Shown here: positions 10,319-21,889 of the stretch, piece by piece | How positions within the stretch are numbered: the first letter of the stretch is position 1 | Layout: every line of letters begins with the position of its first letter | Assembly (NCBI RefSeq): GCF_001039355.2 | Contig: NW_019775636.1 | Location: forward strand, 431,150-469,499 | DNA: 38,350 bases | Origin: Lingula anatina | Lineage: Eukaryota > Brachiopoda > Lingulata > Lingulida > Lingulidae | Reading direction: 5' to 3' | The notes under the pieces: generated by a model | What the model was told of the DNA's origin: nothing | The model's database searches: none | The model's input: the letters and a program-made list of their open reading frames with translations, nothing else | Program-made: the position numbers and the translations under genes

Positions 10319-13300
10319 CGTCGTCGTAGTAATAGTCGTAGTAATAATAGTAGTAGTAGTAGCAGCAGCAGCAGCAGTAGAAGTAGTACAGGAATGGATG
10401 AATTAATGAATGGATGGGTCAGTGAATAAAGACTGTAGACAAAGACAAAAAACAGACTTGAAGTTTTGTATTTATGTTATGTTTATAATAACTATTTAAA
10501 AAATCATTATATTTTTTTAATGTTCAAATGTTAGACTAAGTTTTTTTTTTAACAGGGGAGCCTTAAAGTTGGAGGCTTGGAAGAAGTATGGAACATTAAT
10601 GATGAAGGAGGAAGACTTGATTTCTTTGAGTATGCCTTGTTTTTATTTAGATATTTGTAAATACGCAGTTTGCAATCACTGCAACAGTTATGAAAGATCT
10701 GGTTTCAGTTTGACACAGAAAAAATGTTTGGTTGATTTGAAAATTGATTCTCATAATCCAGTGGGCAATATATGATATAAGAGCTCAGTAATGCCATGTC
10801 CAAGTTTACAACTTTTCAAGATACAAGCCCAGTAATTTTCAGGGAAGAATTTCATCAGCTGTGTAATGCTATAAGAGTAAAATACCTTATTATTATTATT
10901 ATTATAGTTTCAACCCAGACCCCACCAAGCGGCATACTTTCTGGGCCATCATAGTGGGAGGCACGCTGCAGCTGGTGGCTTTCTATGGTGTCAATCAGGC
11001 CAGTACTCAGAGATACTGCAATGTGGAGACGGGAGCCAAGGCAAAACTGTGAGTTTGGCCCTCTGTTTGTCTGTCTGTTTGTCTGTCTGTCTGTTTGTTT
11101 TGAGCATTCATTCCCACAAAGATGCTGTCACAATGTGTTAAGAATGGGACATAGGAGAAAGTGCGAGTCTGTCCATCTGTCTGTTTGAGCAATCAATTCC
11201 ATAAAAATACTGTGATGTTTAGAGTATGTTTTTCTTTCTGTCTGTCTGTCTGTCTGTCAGTTTGATTTAATTCAATCAGCCCTCAAAGATGATGCAATGT
11301 TCAGAATAAAACTAAAACTAAATGAAGTATGAACACACAAACATATCTGACTTATTTTTAATGGAGTATTGTGAGTAATGCTGTGTTGATTAGAAAAAAA
11401 TTGTAAAATTAATTTTTCCAGAGTGATGATTTTGAATCCTCCGCTTTGGTTTATAATGTACAGCCTGATATGCCTGGCTGGGGTTGTGGTCTATGCTTAC
11501 TATGCCAGCATCAACTGTGACCCTCTGAAGGCCAAGTATATTAAGAATGCAAATCAGGTAATTAGAAAAATTGTCAAAATCAAATCTTTTTCTCCTTATT
11601 TTCAATTTTTATATTTATTTTTCCTATTAATATTGTCCACAACATTGACAGTGGTTGTGTAAGTTATATTATTTTATAGTTATATTTAACTTCTTGTCAT
11701 TCAGATCATTCCATATTTTCTGATGGACCAGCTCAGCTACCCTGGGGTTCCAGGGTTGTTCATAGCATGTATACTTAGTGGAGCTCTTAGGTGAGATACT
11801 ATTTACCTGTTATACACAGGGTACCCTGAATGTTGTCTGAGGTTACTGTTAATGTTATTGGTATATGTGCAGCACTATTACTGTATTCTCTGCAAAATGT
11901 GCTTTGCAACCTTTGCAACAAGGATGTCATTGCCATCATGTTATTGCTACTAATAATTAGCGTCTTTGCTGTGTTGTATCCTCTCTACAAACGTCTCAAG
12001 CCTCAGCTACAATACTGTTAATGTTACCATGCTGTTATTACTGTTATTGATGCACTTTCAGCACTGTATCATCAGCACAAAGTGCCTTAGCTAAAATACT
12101 GTTAATGTTACCATGCTGTTATTACTGTTATTGATGTACTTTCAGCACTGTATCATCAGCACAAAGTGCCTTAGCAGCAGTAACTTGGGAGGATGTCTTC
12201 AAACCAAAATTGAACCACATTGCAGAGAGGAAGAAAACTTGGATCAGCAAGGGGCTTGGTGTGTAGTATGGAATATGGCAGTTTTTTTAGTAGTATATAC
12301 ACTATAATTTCACCTTGTGCAGTTACCTTGTTAAACCAAACATGTAATGATAAATACTTAAATAATGACAAAATAATTCAAATACTGGATCTTATGTTGA
12401 AATGGAGATCATGGCGTTTTGACCTTATCACGTGACACCAGTGACAACTCAAAATTAGTTCACCTAAAAATGGTTTTGTGATAATGTCAAAAGAAAGTGA
12501 TCTCTGTTTCAAAGTCAGATCCAGTATTAGAATTAATACTTTTTCATTGACTTAGTATTAAATAACAGAATGAATCTTTTGCTTTGTCATTTATACTTCT
12601 ATTTTTTACCAACTTTTTATTTATACTTATATTTTTTACCTACTTTTTTCCTCACCATACATTATTCAGTGATCTTCTTTGGTGCTCTCTGTATTGGTTT
12701 TGCCTTCCTGACCAGTCAATTAGGAGGCACTGTGATGCAGCTGGGGCTGAGTTTTCAAGGCGCGGCAAACGGACCCCTCCTCGGGATGTTCCTGCTGGGA
12801 GCTTTGGTCCCTTTTGCCAACTGGCTGGTACGTAAGCCACTGGGTACTTAAACAATTGTGTAGTCACCCTGGTCATATTTAGGATTTCTTTTTTTTTTTT
12901 TTTTTTTTTGATTAATCATTGTTATGAAGTGATTAGTGTTTGTGCACTTTATAACATGACTTCAGATGGAATTTTGATTAGCATAAAGTAATCATTATAT
13001 GAACACATCACCTATTTCATTATGCTATTTGTGTACTTGTTTGGTCATAGCTTTTGTAAAAATTGCACTAGAACTAATAAAGATTGTTATTATTATAGTA
13101 ATGAGTTCTAGTTTGTTTGCAGGGAGTTTTGATAGGTGGTATATTGGGGTTAGCCTTCCCCCTGTGGATCAGTTTTGGAGCTTACCTGCACAAACCCCCC
13201 ACTAATTACCTGCCAACCAACATATCAGGGTGTCTGAGTGACAGAAACGCCTCCATGGTCAGTTCAGCTGTTGACCTCTTGGTCACCAACTTGACCACAG

Positions 13301-14291
13301 TGCCGTCAGTGCTGGCCTCAGACAGTCCTGCCCAAGACAGAGAATCTGGGTAATTCCTTTTTATAGTAATTTTTCTTTTGTTTATTTAGCAAATTATATT
13401 ATTTGTTACTATTTCATTAATTTGACCTATTTTGTTTGTGTAGTATGTTTTATACCTAGTATTAGTTCATCTTTATAAATTTCCCAGTCCTTATATTTAT
13501 GATAATATTCCAGGTTTGATCTCACCAGGTTGTACACAGTGTCCTACATGTGGTATGGTGCAGTGGGGTTAATTACTACACTGGTATTTGGTACAGTTAT
13601 CAGCTTGATCACAGGTAGTGTGTTTTAGATGTGATCTGACGTGTTCATTGTGTTAGATGTGATCTGTAGCATGGTAAGGATTGTGTTAGATGTGAAATGT
13701 TGTATGGTATGGGTTGTGTTAGGTGTGATCTAGTAATGATTGTGTTAGATGTGATCTATAGGAAGGTAAAGATTGTTAGAGCGCATTCTCAACGAATTAA
13801 GCCANTGTGATCTGTTTCTGATTGCGTTAGATGTGATCTTTGGTATTGTATTAATTGTGTTATATGGGCATCATGCTATCTGAATTTGATTGTAATCAGT
13901 TTTGTGAAATAGTGTGGCATTTAAGGCCAGTTAATGTTTAAAGCACAAATATGGATTGAAAGGTCACATGTTTGCCTTTTTATTTCATTTCTTTTACATT
14001 CCTGTGTTAGGGAATAAAATGCTTGAAGCACAGGGTTTTTTTTTATTACTCAAACAAGACACAACTTTAAACTTACTCTTAAAATTTCTCTGTGAGGCCT
14101 GTCTCTGATAGCTGATGCACAATTGACTTTCATTCTCTTATCTAAAACAGTTTTACCACTTATATATTGTAAATACCATGACTTTCTTTGCTACTTTCAG
14201 GCCCGATGAAAAGGGAAGACATTGATGACAGACTGTTGTTCTCATGGTGTTGTTGCTGTAGGAAATCAGAGACGGTATATATAAATATGTA

Positions 14292-14322
<31 letters not shown>

Positions 14323-15614
14323 TTTCTTGCATTATTTGAGCCATTTTTCTTTCATCTGACATTTTTTATAATCTTATGTTTTAGACATTCTAATTTTAAT
14401 GATAGTTGCATGTATCTATTACCAAATAATGACAATTTATCATTAATGAAAAAGTAAATCAAACATTTTCAGCCCACTTTACAAAGTTTTGATTAATATG
14501 TATTTTTTTTTCCTTTTTGCATGCTGGTTCATTTCATTCTAGAGGGCTCACAATTTGAAATACTAATATCTCTATGTGTAAATGTAGAAGCTATTCTTTT
14601 TAATATTAAAAAAAAAAAAGAAAACTGCATGTCGCATGTTTGTAAAGTTTCTCTGGCTTTCCTTTGCAGAGCAATTAAATACTATAATTATTTAGATAAT
14701 AGATGTGATACTAACAGTTACACATCTTTTCTATATCTTCCACAGCAGATGTCTTCATGCATCAGGTAATTTTGTTACACATGATCAAAATCATGACACA
14801 TATCTTAATACATGTGTTGAATAGTTTGGGGACTCAAGATTTGAAGAAAGAAATATGGATTAAAACAAGTACATTTAAGTTAATGTGAAGATCACGTTCA
14901 CAAACAGAAACGTAACACACTCATAATACAATACACACATGCACCATGCACGCACGCATGCACACACACTTCGAAGTGCTTCTAGCGGTATATTGGCTTG
15001 AATATAGCTCTCTCTTTCCAACCTTTTGTCTGTGACATAACTGGTCTTCTATCCATAGAAATAGACATACCTGTGGTGGTGGGACTAATTTGAGGGAAAA
15101 GTCACATCAGCAGTAATTGATTACATAGAAACTTATCAGCTGTAATAAAGTAATCTCATCTAATTAAACTAAAAAGATCAAAGCAATGACTATCATAATG
15201 GTTAATTTTCAAAGTAACAGTTACTGCATTAAAACACAAATACTTTTATCAAGTATGATGTTTAATTTGATTTAGAACTGAATTTTTGAAAACTTCTTGG
15301 CCTTAAGACTCAGGATTTGCTTATTTTAAGGATAAAACTTATTATATAACAAATATTACAGCTTGATGTTGTTGTTGTATATTGATAGTAAGTTGTTTTC
15401 ATTATTAATGTTGAGTTTTTGTCTGTTATAAGACATTTATTATACTAGTTAGTACATATCTGTATGTCTGTACAAGGTATGTTTATGAAATGATAAATTA
15501 CACTTAATCTTTTTAACATTACAACATCTATAAATAACTGAAGAGTGAATTTTTAATGGTTCAAGGTTCTTTTTACAGAAAGAGGAAGAAAATGAGCTTC
15601 AAGAGGGTTACTAG
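8054..15614 (+). CDS. SLC5A8-like: SLC5-family sodium-coupled solute symporter, copy B (complete)
   Basis: Predicted sodium-driven plasma-membrane transporter for small organic anions (SMCT/SLC5A8-12 or SLC5A6-like; the substrate cannot be read from sequence). Coding exons: 8054-8206, 8379-8570, 8821-8889, 9333-9384, 9696-9763, 10167-10247, 10556-10629, 10908-11048, 11422-11557, 11705-11790, 12146-12258, 12670-12827, 13123-13349, 13514-13614, 14201-14274, 15579-15614. Phases agree throughout, giving about 586 aa, close to the roughly 610 of human SMCT1. Residues 1-441 are identical to copy A. Exon 13 continues a TM, then a loop with three N-glycosylation sequons (NIS, NAS, NLT; about residues 474, 483, 497), consistent with an extracellular loop before the last TMs. 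Exon 14 encodes the final TM (LYTVSYMWYGAVGLITTLVF). Exon 15 gives a cysteine-rich cytosolic stretch (WCCCCRK). The last exon is chosen because it continues in phase to KEEENELQEGY and a TAG at 15612. An alternative 20-nt exon would change the tail. A candidate AATAAA lies at 15972. Confidence 0.88.
10248..10386 (+). repeat. (GTA)n microsatellite at the exon 6 donor (copy B)
   Basis: Longer allele of the array at 3808-3912, again starting at the first intron base after CAG. It is interrupted by CGT and AAT units and ends in AGC units. The expansion is in the central AGT run. Confidence 0.85.
11845..12145 (+). repeat. Tandem ladder of exon 11 3' splice-site copies (copy B)
   Basis: Same arrangement as in copy A. 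The true exon 11 begins at 12146. A near-identical duplicate of the acceptor and first roughly 30 exon bases lies about 83 bp upstream (acceptor near 12062), and a degenerate unit lies near 11870. Confidence 0.72.
13615..13870. repeat. Degenerate minisatellite in intron 14, with an ambiguous base
   Basis: TGTGTTAGATGTGATCTG-like units recur six or more times at irregular spacing between 13617 and 13860. An N lies at 13805, next to a short stretch (about 13779-13804) that does not fit the repeat, suggesting an assembly patch. Related but weaker TGTGTTAGTTGTGA motifs occur near 32450-32560. Confidence 0.6.
14290..14324. repeat. (TA)n microsatellite and T-run
   Basis: Alternating TA run followed by poly-T, 16 bp after the exon 15 donor of the transporter. 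Simple repeat with no other feature. Confidence 0.85.
14746..14765 (+). other. Possible 20-nt alternative microexon of the transporter
   Basis: A good pyrimidine-rich acceptor (TATCTTCCACAG ending at 14745) and a donor (CATCAG|GTAATT) enclose 20 nt. Including it between exons 15 and 16 would shift exon 16 out of the KEEENELQEGY frame into a strongly basic frame (RKRKKMSFKRVTRKK...) ending at the TAA at 15751, lengthening the tail to about 65 residues. This is inference from splice signals only. Confidence 0.3.
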
Positions 15615-18313
15615 GAAGAAAATGGAATCAACAACTTGGCCTTCAGCCAGAATTAAAAAGACCAAGTTGAACACTTCTGACCCTCGTTCTCGTGGCAAAA
15701 GGGGAACTGGTGAAGAATTTCTAGAGCTTCAAGAATGTTTAATTATAGCATAAATCTTCCATTATAATTTCAAGTCAATAATATGTGGGCATGTTAAAAA
15801 AGTTTCATTCATTTGATAGATGGCATAAGTCAAAAGTTCTTTTGTCACAATCTGTTTATAAGTAAAATTGTATCACTCACATGAAATATTTTAACGCACC
15901 GTCAGCCATCTTTAGGAGACTGATAAAGATGGCTGAAGGCTAGTCATAACCACCCTAAAGAAACCAACGAAAATAAATGTTGTCAGGACTCGGGTAAACA
16001 TTTTACCATGTTCTTAGTAAATTGGATCACCAATGCAAAGTTGTATCAAGATTTTATGTATTTCTGTGGCACTGAGTAGAAAACGGACAAGTTGGTGATT
16101 ATACGAGTGGGTCGGAAATAACGTGTTAATCTGTTAGTCTGATTGCATTTGGTGAGAGTCCCTGCTGAGTTGGTTAGATAGTTTCACTATGAATGCACTC
16201 AAAGACTTCACATCTCTCTATGGCAGGTGATTGCATTTGGTGAGAGTCCCTGCTGAGCTGATTAGATAGTTTCACTATGAATGCACTCAAAGACTTCACA
16301 TCTCTCTATGGCAGGTGGCTGCAGTTACATGTTGACAACAAAAAAGATAGAATGTCAAATTGAGGTGCTTATTAGAAAAGTAGTATCACAGAATCTGGAG
16401 TTTTTTTACAGTAATTTTGCTAAGTCAAATTATATTTGAAATGCTTCCATTTTTTATCACTTGGTCAAGTGATTTATTCAGTCACGACTGATTTTGTGCA
16501 CATTTTTTTTAGGTTCATTAATTTCATTAATGTTGGTCATTAGTACAATGTACCTTCTGAACATGTATATGGTTAGATAGTTATTGCATGTTGTAAAACC
16601 ATGGTCTTACTCTTTGTTAAAGACTTATACATACATATAATGCCTTATCAACTGGGGTGCAACATAAAGCAATTTTGTGATTACTAACAAGAGATATATA
16701 TTTTTACAAATTATTATATTGTTAAAACTGTTACATTTCATTTTATTATTTATGTCTTTACATAAAATACAGTGCAAGATATGCACAAGTTTTCCTTTTA
16801 AAGATGATGATTTCAGTACTATTAATAACATCATCCAGACCCCAGTTTCACAAAAAAAAAAAAAAAAAAATTAATTAATAAAATTATAAGTCAGTTCCAT
16901 GGCTTAGTTGACCAGGATTCCCATGAGTGCTGTAACACTGTTTCTGATAGGGTAAGATGTTCCCATGTGACCATGTAACCTTGGTAATTAAGTTGTTAGC
17001 CAAGGAACCTGACTTAAGCTTTTATGTGAAACTGATACCACAGTAGCTGATTACAATTTAACATCTCTAAAGATTTTATGCATTGTTCTTTGATATACAA
17101 GTAGTTGAGGTAGGGTCACATACAGGAAAAGGCCGCAGAGCCATATTTATCCCAGAAATACAGGCAAATCAGGGTGATCAGTATTGGAACACGTTCTATA
17201 ATCAAATGATTACAGAAAAGAATAGTTTATCTAGAAAATGAAGGGTTAAAAGTAACAGACTCAGCTTGTCAGCCATGTGCCTTCAAATTACCAACTCAAA
17301 GAATGAAATGTCAAAATTGTAACTTTTTTCTCTATTCACTCATTATTAAATAAGCTATAACTAAAAGTGTGGTTTTATTAATGTATTTACACATTTATTT
17401 TGCAGATAGTGAAATGCGGTGTTAGAAATTTACAGCATTTTTTACTGAAATGGTAAGAAATTAGCCTTGTTTTTTTACAGTATCATAAAGACTAGCAAAT
17501 AAGAAAAATTTTAATTTATAAAAAGATGAGTTTAACAAGCCTTTAACATATGTAACATATCAAAATGTTCTAAACCACAAAGTCCTTACATGATTTATCA
17601 AACCTGATGTGTAACATTAATCTGGTATTACGTTACTTTTTTAAAAAAATTTATTTCCACTGGAATTCTGCCATTCAGAGAGAAAAGTCATAGTAAACAT
17701 AGACTATATATGTCATAAGTGTGGTGATCAACATCTTTCATCTTGTGGAGTTTTGTCAAAAGTGGCGCCATCTTTAAGTTAGACATGATACTAAGAACTG
17801 GTTTTCTTTCTCTCATACAAGTAATGAGGAACGCTGCATGTAGAAAGACATAATAAAACTCCTTTGCTTTGGCTGGCCAGAAGAAGTACCTCTAGTACTT
17901 TCTCAAACTGTCAATATCTAACTCCTTGTTATGTCCTCCATGATATAGAAAAATCTGCCTGTACATGGATGAAAGCCACAGTTCACACTGCTGTTTTCAA
18001 TACGCTGCAGTTTCATTTCCAGAATTTTGCACTACCTCTCAGTCTGAAGGAAAGAAAGGCTAGATTTTATTACAACAGTGTTAATAAGTTTTTTTGCAAA
18101 GCAAATGGATATAAATTTATCAAAATAAGTGTGTTCTCCAACAAAAAAAAGCACCGACAACTGCATTCATTTTTCAAAAGGAAGATATCAATATCTTGTT
18201 AACTTTCATGCATTTATCAATCATATAAGCAAGTCGTCTTTGCTTGCTTTATACAATCATATGAATTCCGCATTCAAATAGGGAATTTACAATACCAACA
18301 TATTTACTGTCTA
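15615..18313. other. Intergenic / 3'UTR region without recognisable gene
   Basis: This separates the plus-strand transporter and the convergent minus-strand COPS7. It contains a candidate poly(A) signal AATAAA at 15972-15977 for the transporter, TTTATT (AATAAA on the minus strand) at 18066-18071 as a candidate for COPS7, an 88-bp tandem duplication and an A-run at 16851-16870. Open frames here are short and lack similarity or exon signals. Confidence 0.5.
16139..16316. repeat. 88-bp direct tandem duplication
   Basis: The unit beginning TGATTGCATTTGGTGAGAGT and ending CTCTCTATGGCAGGT occurs twice back to back (period 88, from 16141 and from 16229). There are only a couple of differences (GTTGGTTAG against GCTGATTAG), so the duplication is recent. 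No coding sequence is involved. Confidence 0.9.
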
Positions 18314-21300
18314 CTAGTACATGGAGTAAAACACACACCCCTTTGTCTTTGAAGCCGCTTTCTTGGCTGGTTTTTCTGGCTGCACACCACTGTCAGCTGC
18401 CATGTTGTCGTCTGCTTCAGTCTGCTGCGTTGTCTTCAACGTCTTCTTTATGTTAGCAATCTAAACAATACAAGCACATGACTGACAAACTTGAATTTCA
18501 CATACTCATTATTTTATGTTAGCAATCTAAACAATACAAGCACATGACTGACAAACCTGAATTTCACATACTCATTATTTTTTGTTGTGTTCGGATATTA
18601 CAGACAATACAAACACATCTGGAATATTGTCAGCTATGAATATTGGCATATCACACCTATCCACACACGCACAAACATTTTCTGATGTGATAAGAGTTCA
18701 ACAATCTAAACCATACAAAAAAAAAAAAATTGTAATTTGGATTAAAAAATGGACTAATGAGAAGTGGGCCAAGGAAAACCTCAAGACTAGTCCAAATTTT
18801 AGGTTACTAACCCAAAGAGGGAATATTTTATCTATGAGAGAATAATCTTAAACAACTGCTAAAAAGACTTAATTTTGAAAAAACTGTCTTTTTAAATTAT
18901 TCACTGCCAACTCTTATTCAGTGAACTTGGGGCGGTACTAGATATGTTGCAGACTCTCATAATGATTATAACCGTGAAGAAACGCTTACTTCTGTCTCCA
19001 TTTGTTGCACCAGTTTGATGTTGTATTCTTTCTTCTGATTGGCTCTCATGATCTGCGAGTCGATTCCTTTTAGAACAATGTCACAGCTGTCGCACCTGGA
19101 GGAGTCAAGCAATTAGAGTACAGAGCAAAATTCTACAGTAATATCCTTTGAGAAATGCAATCAATTCTTAATATTAATACAAATCATACTGTTCACCTTT
19201 CTTCCAATTTGCAGACGTTAGTTAAGTTAAAACAAACAGTCCATTCATGATGCAACTTTTTATATGTTATTTATGGTAGTTATAGAAAAACTCATGACAC
19301 CTGTCAAGTTCTGCATAGCAATCATCAAAGAAGGCTAAGATAAGAAGGTGGCACATCAGAAAAAACATCACAAGTGAAGGAGAGATGTACAAGAGAGACA
19401 GGTAATCAACAAAGTCAATTACAAAGCTTTACAACAGAGAGAGAAAGAAAGAGAGAGAGATGTGATGCCAGCACACATACCATTCTTGTAATACATTGAC
19501 CATCTCTGTCACTTGTTCTTCTCTTATGTCGCGACCAATGGCATAGTCTACTTCTAACTGCTGGTTCTTCTGGTCTAGCTTGCCCCGCACGATATCAGCA
19601 TAGATCACTTCTATTATCAAGTCCTAGAACATCCAAACATATCAGAATAGTATATCTCGCCAACTGTAAACAAAATAGATTAGCTATGTGTCCTCTGAAA
19701 GCTAATACCTAAAAAAAAAAGATGATTTACAGGTTCTCAAAAGTAATTTAAATTCATAATTAAATTAATTAAATTCAAATAGATAAGCACGATCACTATA
19801 GATATTTATTGTAACATCTATGAGTAATTATCATAAAAAAGATCAATTGGAAATTATTTCACTTATTGAAATGTTAAATGGCAATTTCATAAAAAAAATC
19901 ATTAAAATACAAATTTAAGATTTAATTGGGAAGGAATTTTCTGTAATCATAAGTCTTAAAATTTATTATAACAATGTTCTTGAACAAGTCAGATTTACCT
20001 CCAACTCACGCAGGTTCTTCATATTTAGCTCTGTTAGAAGGGTTGAATAGGGAATGACCTACAGAAATAAAAGCAATATATATAAATATTATATATAAAA
20101 TATACATACTGTACATGAATCAAGTATTAGGCACATTACCTGGTCAATTAATGAATTAAGAAGCTGATCCATTCTTAAGTTATTATTCCATATCAATTAT
20201 AATTACTCTATCAACAGCAAATATGCTTAAGGTATTTTTGTACTATAACACAACTACATGTATGTACTTATTACCTTCTCTCTCTCTTTCTCTCTCTCTC
20301 TTACACAAATACAAGTACACACACTCTTTCTCACACATACTTACTTTTGACTTAGTTGCTAAAGCCACTAAGGTGAGATGCCTGAGTTTTGTAAGACTTG
20401 CATTTGTTAATTCTGGCAATGTTGCTTTATTTTCTAAAATAGATATTATAACACATCACTTAATCATAGAAAGATTTATGCATACCTTACGATTTGATAC
20501 CAAAGAAAAATGTAAACAGACAATGAAATCATTACCAAGATGGCATAACCTAATTCTTTAAGATAATTCATCTGTAATACCTCAGAATAAATTTTAAAAA
20601 AAAGTTTGAAAAAATAAAGATTGACTATTAGAACGTCACTCCTTACCTTCATAGTCTTTTACTGTCCCAAATGCAAACAAATTCAACAGGTTGAAATATG
20701 CAGCATGTGGACCTTCAGCCAACTGGTGAAATAATATGTGATATTCAATATACTTTAAGTACATTCTTTCCATATTAACTCAATAACTTTTAATATTATT
20801 TTTCACTTTATCCTCTCAAATGTAATATGTTACTTGTTGTTAATGTTAAAAAACTTTTAAAAATCATTGACAATACTTCAAAGCAAGGCTTTTCCCAGGG
20901 AGCCTCCCAGTCATCATTTGGAGGGCCATTACTAGTAGCCTCCAAGGACAACTGGACAGTTTACAAAATGTTTGGGTTGGACTGACTTTAAAACTGATGA
21001 CCAAACCACAGGTTCACATTTTGGGCTCAGTGTACCCCATTTCCCATGAAAATTCCTGCTTCAAATCTATCATAATTGAGGGATTCTTCATATCTAAACA
21101 TGTAGTTGAAATATTAACAGTTAATTTTTAACCATCAAAATAAACAGTCTCAGTGACATTAGCCTGGTCAGAGACTATTATTTTTGTAAATGTATTATTA
21201 TTATTATTATCATTATTATTTTGCACAGAGTGCACTAACCTCTTGTATATGTGGCATGGCCAGTAGTTCTCCAAACACATAAACGCCTGGCGCCTCTAGT

Positions 21301-21407
21301 GCTTGCTTCACTAATTCCACAGCAGCAGCTCCTTTGGCGGACTTGGCCAGCAAGACAAACTGTTCCAACGGGTTCACAGAGAGAGGTTTCTCTGTGGGGG
21401 CAGCCAT
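18314..21407 (-). CDS. COPS7: COP9 signalosome complex subunit 7
   Basis: Subunit of the nuclear/cytosolic COP9 signalosome, the deneddylase that regulates cullin-RING ligases. Its PCI domain packs in the complex scaffold. Exons in coding order: 21407-21240, 20722-20647, 20433-20345, 20058-19999, 19623-19481, 19095-18990, 18460-18314. Phases are compatible throughout, giving about 262 aa against 264-275 for human CSN7B/A. Recognisable family sequence includes [20 protein letters not shown] and [18 protein letters not shown] (exon 1), [14 protein letters not shown] (exon 3), [20 protein letters not shown] and [10 protein letters not shown] (exon 5), VLQEW, and IANIKKTLK with a Lys/Ala-rich tail (exon 7). 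The start is the ATG at 21407, giving [10 protein letters not shown]. The last exon is written through to TAG at 18314. However, the family usually ends SKGKGxRGSAKIW, and a possible donor (AAAGG|GTGTGT) lies just after SKTK, so the true C-terminus may come from a further exon I could not find. The gene is divergent from MAD2L2. Confidence 0.9.
18451..18582 (-). repeat. 66-bp tandem duplication across the COPS7 exon 7 acceptor
   Basis: Units starting TGTTAGCAATCTAAACAATA occur at 18451 and 18517 (period 66) with about one mismatch. The unit contains the first bases of exon 7 and its 3' splice site, so an intact duplicate acceptor exists just upstream in transcription (exon start would be 18526). 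Splicing there would encode IANIK followed at once by a stop. Confidence 0.85.
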
Positions 21408-21889
21408 TCTGATACTTGATGCTAGAGAGAACCCGAATGTCAAAAGACAGCAATATTACAATTTACTACAGAATCAAATGTTGTCTGTATACTGGCGACT
21501 GTAAAATAAGATACCACAGTGGCAGCGGCAATATTGCAGCAGTCCTTGCGCTCGCCAGCTTCAGTTACGGTTTTCAGATTTACAACTACTCAATCTTAAA
21601 TGTTTGTACTAGACTGCACCATATCAAGACCTCAAAATGTCTCTGTTTCTTAAAACAAACACATCGTACGTCTCCTTACCCTTCACCACACTGCTTGTCA
21701 TCCGCTGACCTACTTTCCGTTCTCCGTATACTAGAGAGCACCTAGTTTTTCTTTGCAACTCTGCTACCTCACGTGTACAGCTGTGTTTGTTTTCTGTAAA
21801 ACGCGACACCTGATGATATAACCCATGCCGTCTTTTAAGACCTGGCCAGTCAATGTTGTATGTAGAGGTCTTTGAGGTCAAAAAGCCAA
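21408..21889. promoter_or_regulatory. Presumed bidirectional promoter between COPS7 and MAD2L2
   Basis: The start codons of the two divergent genes are 482 bp apart with no other gene between them. A palindromic E-box CACGTG is at 21770-21775 and there is no obvious TATA box. A shared promoter is inferred from the arrangement. Confidence 0.5.

Larger units (their letters stand above)
6856..12917 (+). repeat. Large direct duplication, copy B
   Basis: Second block homologous to 493-6449. It begins in TTAAATAAATTCAAATTC and similarity ends after the poly-T tract and GATTAATC near 12917. Unlike copy A, it continues into exons 13-16 of the transporter. Non-coding differences are mainly microsatellite length and small indels, such as roughly 23 extra bases around 11341-11363. 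Confidence 0.85.

Noticed and set aside
17864-18202. 112-codon open frame on the plus strand
   Set aside because: No similarity recognised, no promoter or splice context, and AT-rich composition. It is consistent with chance.
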